Shown here: piece by piece, positions 27,691 through 34,146 of the stretch
Numbering within the stretch: the first letter of the stretch is position 1
Layout of the letters: every line of letters begins with the position of its first letter
Assembly (NCBI GenBank): GCA_025356075.1
Contig: JANXUT010000037.1
Span: forward strand, 1-64,000
From: Pseudomonadota bacterium
GTDB lineage: Bacteria; Pseudomonadota; Gammaproteobacteria; Steroidobacterales; Steroidobacteraceae
Length of the DNA: 64,000 bases
Reading direction: 5' to 3'
Notes under the pieces: generated by a model
What the model was told of the DNA's origin: nothing
Databases searched by the model: none
What the model saw: the letters and a program-made list of their open reading frames with translations, nothing else
Made by a program: the position numbers and the translations under genes

Positions 27691-28668
27691 TCAGAGGAGA
27701 TCCTTCACGCCGTCGCGCTCCTCGCGCAGCTCCTTGTCGCTCGCCGCCATGCGCGCGCGGCTGAAGTCGTTGATGGCGAGACCCTGCACGATCGTGTAGC
27801 GGCCGTTCGCCGTCGTGACGGGGTAGGAGTAGATGACGCCCTCCGCGATCCCGTAGCTGCCATCGGACGGCACGCCCATGCTGAGGAAGTCACCCGCCGC
27901 GCTCCCCAGCATCCACGTGCGCACGTGATCGATCGCGGCGGAGGCCGCGGAGGCCGCCGAGGATGCGCCGCGCGCCTTGATGATCGCAGCTCCCCGCTGC
28001 TGGACGGTCGGGATGAACGTGTCGGCGTACCAGCTGGCATCGACGAGCGACAGCGCCGCCTTGCCACCGACGGTGGCGTGGTTCAAGTCGGGGTACTGCG
28101 TCGCCGAGTGGTTGCCCCAGATGATCGCGCGCTTCACGTCGGTGACGTGCGTGCCGCATTTTTCCGCGAGCAGCGCGAGCGCGCGGTTGTGGTCGAGCCG
28201 CGTCATCGCGGTGAAGTTCTTTTGATCGATGTCCTTCGCGTTCTTGCTCGCGATCAGCGCATTGGTGTTGGCGGGATTGCCGACGACGAGCACCTTGATG
28301 TCGCGGCTGGCGACTTCGTTGATCGCTTTGCCCTGCGCCGAGAAGATCTGCGCGTTCGCGAGCAGCAGATCCTTGCGCTCCATGCCAGGCCCGCGCGGGC
28401 GGGCGCCCACGAGCAGCGCGACGCCGCCGTCGCGAAACGCCACCTTCGCATCGTCGCTCGCCGTCACCTTGTTGAGAGTCGGGAACGCGCAGTCGGCGAG
28501 TTCCATGACGACGCCGTTCAGCTGCGGCAGCGCCGGGGTGATCTCGAGGAGGTTCAGGTTGATCGGCTGGTCGGGCCCGAGCATCGCGCCCGAGGCGACG
28601 CGGAACGCGAGCGCGTAGCCGATCTGCCCGGCGGCGCCGGTGATGGTGACGGTGATGGGCTGCTTCAT
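27691..28668 (-). CDS. mdh: Malate dehydrogenase
   Basis: NAD-dependent interconversion of malate and oxaloacetate in the TCA cycle. The 325-residue product is the cytosolic-type MDH2 found in many Proteobacteria and actinobacteria: Rossmann motif [14 protein letters not shown], the [18 protein letters not shown] substrate loop, [20 protein letters not shown] and the catalytic His in [17 protein letters not shown] precedes the ATG by six bases. It is divergent from the YtrA-type envelope operon across a 380-base gap. Confidence 0.96.
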   Translation of the reverse strand: MKQPITVTITGAAGQIGYALAFRVASGAMLGPDQPINLNLLEITPALPQLNGVVMELADCAFPTLNKVTASDDAKVAFRDGGVALLVGARPRGPGMERKDLLLANAQIFSAQGKAINEVASRDIKVLVVGNPANTNALIASKNAKDIDQKNFTAMTRLDHNRALALLAEKCGTHVTDVKRAIIWGNHSATQYPDLNHATVGGKAALSLVDASWYADTFIPTVQQRGAAIIKARGASSAASAASAAIDHVRTWMLGSAAGDFLSMGVPSDGSYGIAEGVIYSYPVTTANGRYTIVQGLAINDFSRARMAASDKELREERDGVKDLL

Positions 28669-28932
28669 CGTGCGCTCCGTGGTAGATAGCGGCGCGGCAT
28701 TCTAACCAACCGTGCCCCGGGACCGCCGACTCGACCGAAATTCGGGCTACCGGGCGCCACCGGGCACCAAAACGGGGTCCCTGGGCCGGTACCGCCCCGC
28801 CCGGTCGACGCAGAAATCGCGCAAATCGGTCGCCCCAACCCGCTCTCCGGGCGGTCCGGCTCGCCGGATTCACCGATAACTGATTGATGTATATGATATT
28901 CGAGAGATTCGAAAGAATCTTTCAAAAAAGAG
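28669..28932. other. Divergent intergenic region between mdh and the envelope operon
   Basis: No gene is supported here. The part next to mdh (28680-28860) is GC-rich with several short GC repeats. From about 28875 it becomes AT-rich. It contains a hairpin AGATTC-GAAA-GAATCT (28905-28920) with a GAAA loop, then TTCAAAAAAG. On the minus strand the sequence TATCAT/TATACA (about 28884-28897) could serve as mdh -10 elements. An open frame covering 28665-28925 on the minus strand has no family-like features. Confidence 0.5.
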
Positions 28933-28969
28933 TTGCGTCTGATGAGGTGTTGTAGTTAACTACAACACC
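28933..28969 (+). promoter_or_regulatory. Promoter overlapped by a perfect 24-bp palindrome (probable YtrA-type operator)
   Basis: Bases 28946-28969 form an uninterrupted perfect palindrome; the half-arm is GGTGTTGTAGTT and the whole reads GGTG-N16-CACC. A candidate -35 TTGCGT (28933-28938) and -10 TTAACT (28956-28961) are 17 bases apart, putting the -10 in the palindrome centre. The third gene feature downstream is a YtrA-subfamily GntR regulator. From memory, a GGTG-N16-CACC motif has been reported for YtrA of Xanthomonas citri (not verified here). Autorepression of the operon is the natural reading. Confidence 0.8.
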
Positions 28970-28983
28970 AGAAGGGCAAAGCA

Positions 28984-29027
28984 CTTCCCGGTCGGGAAGG
29001 GCGCCCAAACCGGAGGCGAAGGCCTCC
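28984..29027 (+). other. Two hairpins in the leader of the envelope operon
   Basis: CTTCCC-GGTC-GGGAAG (28984-28999) and GGAGGC-GAAG-GCCTCC (29012-29027) are both perfect 6-bp stems with 4-base loops. If transcription starts just after the -10, they occupy most of an 80-base leader and end about ten bases before the Shine-Dalgarno sequence. Likely 5'-end protection or translational tuning; no known riboswitch pattern. Confidence 0.55.
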
Positions 29028-29048
29028 AGACGGATAGAGGAGAAGATC

Positions 29049-29402
29049 ATGTTCAGCACCACGATGCGTCACCTGGTAGTTGCGGTTGCCCTGGTTGCCG
29101 TTGCCGGCGTCACCGGTGCGAGCGCGGCGGGGTACGTCAAGCACACCCGCCACACGCTCGATACGAGGGCCCCGGTGGTTGTCAGCGGCGATCTCGGCGA
29201 AGTGCTCGTCACCGCCCCGAGCGATCTCGGCGAAGTCGTCGTCTACGCGCCGCACGACCTCGGCAACGTGCTGGTCGAGGCCCGCCGCTCGACTGCCGGT
29301 GCCGCCTACCTCGCCGAAGTCCTCGTGACGGCGCCGCGCGATGACCGCGAGCTCGTGTCCCCGGCGACCGCCGAGACGCGCTCCCTCGTGGCCGCTCGCT
29401 GA
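29049..29402 (+). CDS. Small secreted protein with four TonB-box-like repeats
   Basis: No named family recognised. The 117-residue precursor has a Sec signal peptide (MRHLVVAVALVAVAGV, cleavage expected after Ala-Ser-Ala near residue 26). The mature part carries four related strands: DLGEVLVTAP (48-57), DLGEVVVYAP (59-68), DLGNVLVEA (70-78) and YLAEVLVTAP (87-96). The first three are spaced exactly 11 residues apart. The E-V-[LV]-V-T-A core resembles the TonB box of TonB-dependent receptors. AGGAG six bases before ATG is a strong ribosome site. As first gene behind the palindromic promoter it is probably strongly induced with the YtrA/ABC genes. Role unknown. Confidence 0.8.
   Translation: MFSTTMRHLVVAVALVAVAGVTGASAAGYVKHTRHTLDTRAPVVVSGDLGEVLVTAPSDLGEVVVYAPHDLGNVLVEARRSTAGAAYLAEVLVTAPRDDRELVSPATAETRSLVAAR
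29190..29336 (+). repeat. Degenerate 33-base coding repeat (DLGEV-L/V-V-x-AP units)
   Basis: Units begin at 29190, 29223 and 29256 (33-base period), with a fourth diverged unit at 29307. The first codons of each unit (GATCTCGGCGAAGT, GATCTCGGCGAAGT, GACCTCGGCAACGT) are nearly identical at DNA level, indicating local duplication. Confidence 0.8.
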
Positions 29403-29488
29403 GCCCCGCGAAAGCGCTCTGCTAGAGTAGTTAGGTATCGCGCCAGATCACCATGAGCATTGCCAGTCACAGCGGCAGCGAGTCCCCC

Positions 29489-29950
29489 ATGGACGCTAAT
29501 TGGAATGACAGCCAACCGATTTACCGGCAGCTCCGGAATCGAGTCGTGGCCATGATTCTCGAAGGCACTCTCAAAGAGGGTGACCCGTTGCCCTCCGTGC
29601 GCAATGTCGCCGCGGATTTCAGGTTGAACCCGCTGACGGTCCTCAAGGGCTACCAGCAACTCGTCGATGAGCAACTGGTCGAGAAGCGTCGCGGTCGGGG
29701 CATGTACGTCGCCGACGGCGCCAAGAAGGCCCTGATGAAGGACGAGCGCCAGCGCTTCCTCGAGGAAGAGTGGCCGCGCGTCTACGCCACGATCCAGCGG
29801 CTCGGGCTCACCTTCCCGGAGCTCGCCGCCATCGCGCCGGCCGCATCCCCGGAGCGCCGCCCGACCCAGAAGATTACTCCCGCGCCGGATGCCGATGACG
29901 CCCAGGCGGGCGCCGGCTCCGACGCCAACGACTCCGACCCGACCGTCTAA
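29489..29950 (+). CDS. GntR-family transcriptional regulator, YtrA subfamily
   Basis: Winged-helix regulator of 153 residues from ATG 29489 (an ATG at 29453 adds 12 residues). The GntR HTH is complete (SQPIYRQLRNRVVAMILEG, DPLPSVRNVAADFRLNPLTV, KGYQQLVDEQLVEKRRGRG). The C-terminal effector part is short and charged, as in the YtrA subfamily, which usually sits with ABC transporter genes and represses its own operon. The wing segment GYQQLVDEQLVEKRRGRGMY is typical of Xanthomonadales-like members. Expected target: the palindrome at 28946-28969. The ABC ATPase gene follows in 22 bases. Confidence 0.93.
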   Translation: MDANWNDSQPIYRQLRNRVVAMILEGTLKEGDPLPSVRNVAADFRLNPLTVLKGYQQLVDEQLVEKRRGRGMYVADGAKKALMKDERQRFLEEEWPRVYATIQRLGLTFPELAAIAPAASPERRPTQKITPAPDADDAQAGAGSDANDSDPTV

Positions 29951-29972
29951 AAAAACGCCAAGGAGCCACCCG

Positions 29973-30830
29973 GTGGCCACTCTGATCGAAGCGAAAGACC
30001 TCACGAAGACCTACGGCGCGACCCGTGCGCTCGATGGGGCCTCCTTCACCGTCGGCTCCGGTCGCATCGTCGGGCTCATCGGCCCGAACGGCGCCGGCAA
30101 GACGACCGCACTTAAAGCCGTGCTCGGGCTCGCGCGCTGCGAGGGCTCGCTCAGCGTCCTCGGCCTCGACCCCTACAAGGACAGGAACGAGCTCGCCAAG
30201 CGCGTCTCGTTCATCGCCGACGTCGCGGTGCTGCCGAGGTGGCTGAAGGTGCACCAGGCGATCGACTTCGTCGCGGGCGTGCATCCCCACTTTCGCCGCG
30301 ACCGCTGCGAGCAGTTCCTCGCGCGCACGAGCATCAAGCGCACGAGCCGCGTGCGCGAGCTCTCCAAAGGCATGATCACGCAGCTGCACCTCGCGCTCGT
30401 GATGGCCATCGACGCCAAGCTCCTCGTGCTCGATGAGCCGACGCTCGGCCTCGACATCCTGTCGCGGAAGGCCTTCTACGACAGCCTCTTGTCCGACTAC
30501 ATGGACGCCGAGCGCACGATCCTCGTGACGACCCACCAGGTGGAGGAGCTCGAGAACATCCTGACCGACCTCCTCTTCATCGACCGGGGCCGGGTAGTGC
30601 TCGATTCGACGATGGACGACGTTGCGCTCAAGTACCACCAGCTCGTAACGGGTCCGGCCGAGGCGGACGCGGCGCGGGCGCTTAAGCCCCTGAGCGAGCG
30701 GCAGCTCCTCGGCCGCCACGTATTCCTGTACGAAGGAGCCGACGCGGAGGCGCTCGATCAGCTGGGGGAGGTGCGCCAGCCCTCGATCGCCGACCTCTTC
30801 GTTGCGAAGATCCAGGGAGGTGCGGCATGA
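29973..30830 (+). CDS. ABC transporter ATPase of the YtrA operon
   Basis: 285-residue ABC ATPase. Walker A is GPNGAGKTT, the Q-loop region is unusual (FIADVAVLPRWLKVHQ, lacking the common Gln), the signature motif is degenerate (ELSKGMITQ instead of LSGGQ), Walker B is LLVLDEPTLGLD and the switch His is in VTTHQVEE. The roughly 70-residue C-terminal extension after the NBD is typical of ABC-2 type ATPases. GTG 29973 is used because AAGGAG lies seven bases upstream. ATGA overlap with the permease gene shows translational coupling. Substrate unknown; YtrBC-type systems respond to envelope stress. Confidence 0.92.
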   Translation: MATLIEAKDLTKTYGATRALDGASFTVGSGRIVGLIGPNGAGKTTALKAVLGLARCEGSLSVLGLDPYKDRNELAKRVSFIADVAVLPRWLKVHQAIDFVAGVHPHFRRDRCEQFLARTSIKRTSRVRELSKGMITQLHLALVMAIDAKLLVLDEPTLGLDILSRKAFYDSLLSDYMDAERTILVTTHQVEELENILTDLLFIDRGRVVLDSTMDDVALKYHQLVTGPAEADAARALKPLSERQLLGRHVFLYEGADAEALDQLGEVRQPSIADLFVAKIQGGAA

Positions 30831-31753
30831 ACAGGTTCCTCTGGCTGATCCGCCGCGAGATCTGGGAGGCCCGGGTCGTCTGGATTGCGCCGGCGATCTG
30901 CGCAGCCATCGTGATTGGCGGGGCGATCTTCGCCGGCATCTGGTCGCACCACATCGCCTTTGGCATGGACAGCGCGGAGCTGAGTGACCTCAACTCCCAG
31001 TTGACGCCGCAGAAGCTCGACGCGCTGGCCTCGATGTCGCTCGCCGCCGTCACGGTGCCGTTCCTCATCATGGTGATGTTCACGCAGTTCTTCTATTCGA
31101 TCGACGCGCTCTTCGGCGAGCGGCGCGATCGGAGCGTGCTCTTCTGGAAGTCGCTACCGGTGAGCGATGCGCAGACGGTACTGTCCAAGCTCACCGTCGC
31201 GACGGTCGTGATGCCGGCGGCCGCGACGGCCGGCATATTCATCTCGCAGATCGGCGTCTGTGCCGCCGCGGCGATCAAGCTCGCCTGGATCACCGGCATG
31301 CAGGCGCATCTGTGGAGCCCGGTGGTGTGGCTCAACGTGCTCTCGCTCGATGCCTACATCATGGTGACGAGCATGCTCTGGTACGTGCCGATGGTCGCCT
31401 TCTACCTGCTGGTCTCGGCGCTCGCGCCGCGCTCGCCGTTCGGCTTCGCGGTGCTGGTGCCGCTCGGCGCGATGCTGCTCGAGAAGATCGTGTTCGGCAC
31501 GCGCCTGCTGGCGACGATGCTGTTCCTGCGCTCGCCGGTCGGCCTCTTTGCGCACATCTTCGGGCCGCAGGGCACACACGGCCTCGGCTTCGTGTTCAAG
31601 AAGAACGACGTCGACATGCCCGTGTCGCTCTTCTCCATCATGAAGCCGCTCGAGTTCCTCGCGACCCCCGAACTCTGGGTCGGGCTTGTCATTGGCGCGG
31701 TATTCATCGCGGGCGCCGTCTGGGCGCGGCGCTACCGCGACCAGACGAACTGA
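30827..31753 (+). CDS. ABC-2-like permease of the YtrA operon
   Basis: 308-residue inner-membrane protein with about six helices: an N-terminal helix (VVWIAPAICAAIVIGGAIFA), a long extracytoplasmic loop, then helices at PFLIMVMFTQFFYSID, VVMPAAATAGIFISQIGV, YVPMVAFYLLVSALAP, AVLVPLGAMLLEK and WVGLVIGAVFIAGAVW. The RRDRSVLFWKSLPVSD block is the cytoplasmic coupling segment typical of ABC-2 permeases. It overlaps the ATPase gene by ATGA. Together they form a transporter in which two permease chains probably dimerise. Confidence 0.9.
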   Translation: MNRFLWLIRREIWEARVVWIAPAICAAIVIGGAIFAGIWSHHIAFGMDSAELSDLNSQLTPQKLDALASMSLAAVTVPFLIMVMFTQFFYSIDALFGERRDRSVLFWKSLPVSDAQTVLSKLTVATVVMPAAATAGIFISQIGVCAAAAIKLAWITGMQAHLWSPVVWLNVLSLDAYIMVTSMLWYVPMVAFYLLVSALAPRSPFGFAVLVPLGAMLLEKIVFGTRLLATMLFLRSPVGLFAHIFGPQGTHGLGFVFKKNDVDMPVSLFSIMKPLEFLATPELWVGLVIGAVFIAGAVWARRYRDQTN

Positions 31754-31779
31754 TCGGGAGCGGATCTCTTGTTATCCTC

Positions 31780-31805
31780 GGGCCTCGCGTGCAACGGCGA
31801 GGCCC
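31780..31805 (+). other. 9-bp GC hairpin directly before the DUF3187 gene
   Basis: GGGCCTCGC, 8-base loop, GCGAGGCCC. It ends six bases before the first ATG of the next gene, and the G-rich ribosome site lies at its foot. Just upstream, TCTTGTTATCC could be a -10 region. It may separate expression of the outer-membrane gene from the ABC genes or reduce its translation. Confidence 0.6.
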
Positions 31806-31811
31806 CGGGAG

Positions 31812-32783
31812 ATGATGATTCGACGATCACTCGCGGCGGCGTGGCTGCTGCTCCCGACCGCCGCGCTCGCCGACGCTGATTTCTTCAGTGTCCGCGACCA
31901 GAACCCGCTGGTCCGCTCGGCCTACGTGCCGCTGCCCATGCTGGCGGGGACGGCGGGCGAGGGCTTGGCGTTCAGCGCCGGCATCCAGTGGAGCAACACC
32001 GTCAACATCGAGTCGAGCGCGCGCGAGGCGCTGCTCGTGGATGAGGAAACCATCGAGCTCGATCTCACGCTGGCACGCGTCGTTGGCCCGTGGCGGTTCC
32101 GCGCGACGCTACCGGTGATGAACCGCAGCACCGGCGTCCTCGACGGGGCGATCGACGACTGGCACCGCTTCTTCGGGCTGCCGCGGGGCGCGCGCCCGGA
32201 TCGGCCGCGCTACGCCTACGCGGTCGGCTACACGAACGCCTCCGGCGTTCGAGTCGACGCCCCCGGCGGCACGGCGCTCGGTGACCTCGCGCTCGAGGCG
32301 GGCCGCCTGCTCATCGAGCGGGGCGGCACGAGCCTCGCTCTATTCGGCGGGCTCGAGGCGCCGACCGGCGAGCGCGGGCGCCTCACCGGCAACGGCGCGC
32401 TGGATGCCGCGCTCTGGCTCGAGGCGGGCACGGATTTCGGTCATCGCCTCGCGCTCAGCCTTCGCGCGGGCGTCTCGCGCCCGGGCGGGGACGCGCTCGT
32501 GCCCTTCAGGTCGAGCGTCGGCTTCGGCACGCTCGCGTTCAATGTTCGCGCGACGCCGCGCCTCGAGGCGGCGCTTCAGGTCGATGCCCGCAGCGCGATC
32601 GCGGCGGGCTCGGCACTCAAGTTCCTGGGGTCCGCCGTCATGCTCACCTTCGGCGGCCGCTACCGGCTCGACTCCGGCAGCCTCATCGAGGCGGGCGTCG
32701 TCGAGGACATCCTCGTCGATCACTCGCCGGACGTGACGTTTCATGTCGGTGTGCGCCTGCCGCTCGGCCATCCGGCGCGCTGA
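31812..32783 (+). CDS. DUF3187-family secreted, probably outer-membrane beta-barrel protein
   Basis: 323-residue precursor with a signal peptide (RSLAAAWLLLPTAALADA). The mature sequence opens with FFSVRDQNPLVRSAYVPLP, the signature of DUF3187 proteins, and then alternates hydrophobic/polar strands ending in VTFHVGVRLPLGHPAR, as in small outer-membrane barrels. Two adjacent ATGs (31812, 31815) may start it. It is the last gene of the YtrA-type cluster, 58 bases after the permease. An outer-membrane partner of the ABC system is inferred from position only. Confidence 0.78.
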   Translation: MMIRRSLAAAWLLLPTAALADADFFSVRDQNPLVRSAYVPLPMLAGTAGEGLAFSAGIQWSNTVNIESSAREALLVDEETIELDLTLARVVGPWRFRATLPVMNRSTGVLDGAIDDWHRFFGLPRGARPDRPRYAYAVGYTNASGVRVDAPGGTALGDLALEAGRLLIERGGTSLALFGGLEAPTGERGRLTGNGALDAALWLEAGTDFGHRLALSLRAGVSRPGGDALVPFRSSVGFGTLAFNVRATPRLEAALQVDARSAIAAGSALKFLGSAVMLTFGGRYRLDSGSLIEAGVVEDILVDHSPDVTFHVGVRLPLGHPAR

Positions 32784-32862
32784 AGCACCGCAGAGCGCCT
32801 CGGTTGCCGGGGCGGCCCGGCCGTTGCAGACTTGCCTCCCCTTGAGTGAGGACCCCCCCGGC

Positions 32863-34137
32863 ATGCGCTCCTTGCTCACGCTATCCCTGACGATCGCGAT
32901 GCTCCTCGCCGCGGCACGCCTCGCCACCGCGGAGGTCGCGACCGATGCGCCGCCGCCCGCCCCGCCCGCCGCCGGCGCACCCGGCTGGCCCGCGGGCGCG
33001 ATGCCGCACGCCCCGGCGAACTTCCGCGTCATCGCATTCGCGCGCGACCTCGAGAGTCCCCGCGCGCTCCTCGTGCTCCCGAACGGCGATGTGCTGGTGT
33101 CCGAGTCCCGCGGTGCGGACGAGGCCGGCCGCCCGAGCGCGAACCGGGTGACGCTGCTCAGGGACTCGACCGGCGCCGGCGTCGCCGATGAGCGCTTCCA
33201 GCTCGTCACCGGGCTCGAGCGCCCCGTCGGGCTCGCGCTGCGGCGCGACCGCCTCTACATCGGCAACACCGACGCGCTCGTTGGCTGCCCGTTCCTGGTC
33301 GGCCAGACGCGCCTGCACGGCGAGTGCCACCCGCTCGCGGACCTCCCCGCCGCCGGCGGCCGCGACCACTGGATGCGCGCGCTCGCGTTGAGTCCCGACG
33401 AGACGCGTCTCGTCGTCGGGGTGGGCTCGAGCGGCGCCGACACGATCGACTACCGCGACCGCACGGAGCCTGAGCGCGGCACGATCCTCACCCTCCACCC
33501 GGACGGCCGCGCGCGGCGCACGCTCGCGACGGGACTTCGCGAGACGGGCGGCCTCGCCTTTGAGCCGGCGAGCGGGCGCCTGTACGCGACCGTGCGCGAG
33601 CGCACGCAGCCCTCGGGCGAACCCGTGCCCGACTTCCTCGCGCGCATCGAGGACGGCGCGTTCTACGGCTGGCCGTACGCCTACTCGGGCCACCACCCGG
33701 ATCCGAGGAACCCGGCCGACGCGGCGGCGTTCGTCGCGAAGAGCCGCGCGCCCGAGCTTGAGTTCCCGCCGGGCTCATCGCCCGCGGGGCTTGCGTTCTA
33801 CGGCCGCGATCACTTCCCGAAGGGCTACCGCGGCGGCGCGTTCGTCGCGCTCGGCGGGGCGCTCGCGGGTGCGCCTGTCGGCTTTCGGGTCGTGGCGATA
33901 CCTTTCGCCGACGGAAAGCCGAGCGGCCCGCCCGCGGACTTCCTGACGGGGTTCGTGGGCGAGGGCGCGCAGCGCGCGATCCACGGCCGCCCATCCGCGG
34001 TCGCGGTTGCGACCGACGGCACGCTGCTCGTCGCCGATGACATCGGCAACACCATCTGGCGCGTCATCTTCAAGTGCGCCGCCTGCACGCCGGATCCGAT
34101 GGTCCCGCACCCGCGAGCCAAGCGCCCGAACGGCTGA
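32863..34137 (+). CDS. Secreted sorbosone-dehydrogenase-like beta-propeller (PQQ/soluble glucose dehydrogenase fold)
   Basis: 424-residue precursor with signal peptide (SLTIAMLLAAARLATA). The body is a six-bladed propeller of the soluble glucose/sorbosone dehydrogenase class: FARDLESPRALLVLPNGDVLVSE in two blocks, TGLERPVGLALRRDRLYIGN, DHWMRALALSPDETRLVVGVGS, GLRETGGLAFEPASGRLY and a late IHGRPSAVAVATDGTLLVADD blade. These proteins may bind PQQ, but the substrate cannot be predicted. The tail holds a CAAC pair, possibly a disulphide or metal/haem-independent redox site. ATG 32863 is used because the signal peptide begins there; upstream sequence overlaps DUF3187. Confidence 0.85.
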   Translation: MRSLLTLSLTIAMLLAAARLATAEVATDAPPPAPPAAGAPGWPAGAMPHAPANFRVIAFARDLESPRALLVLPNGDVLVSESRGADEAGRPSANRVTLLRDSTGAGVADERFQLVTGLERPVGLALRRDRLYIGNTDALVGCPFLVGQTRLHGECHPLADLPAAGGRDHWMRALALSPDETRLVVGVGSSGADTIDYRDRTEPERGTILTLHPDGRARRTLATGLRETGGLAFEPASGRLYATVRERTQPSGEPVPDFLARIEDGAFYGWPYAYSGHHPDPRNPADAAAFVAKSRAPELEFPPGSSPAGLAFYGRDHFPKGYRGGAFVALGGALAGAPVGFRVVAIPFADGKPSGPPADFLTGFVGEGAQRAIHGRPSAVAVATDGTLLVADDIGNTIWRVIFKCAACTPDPMVPHPRAKRPNG

Positions 34138-34146
34138 CCCGGCGCT

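Noticed and set aside
28665-28925. Minus-strand 86-codon frame upstream of mdh
   Set aside because: It lies across the divergent promoter region, has no Shine-Dalgarno sequence and the product lacks any recognisable pattern.
29049-29402. Bacteriocin with double-glycine leader exported by the neighbouring ABC transporter
   Set aside because: The N-terminus is a standard Sec signal peptide with Ala-Ser-Ala cleavage, there is no GG leader, and the ATPase lacks a C39 peptidase domain.
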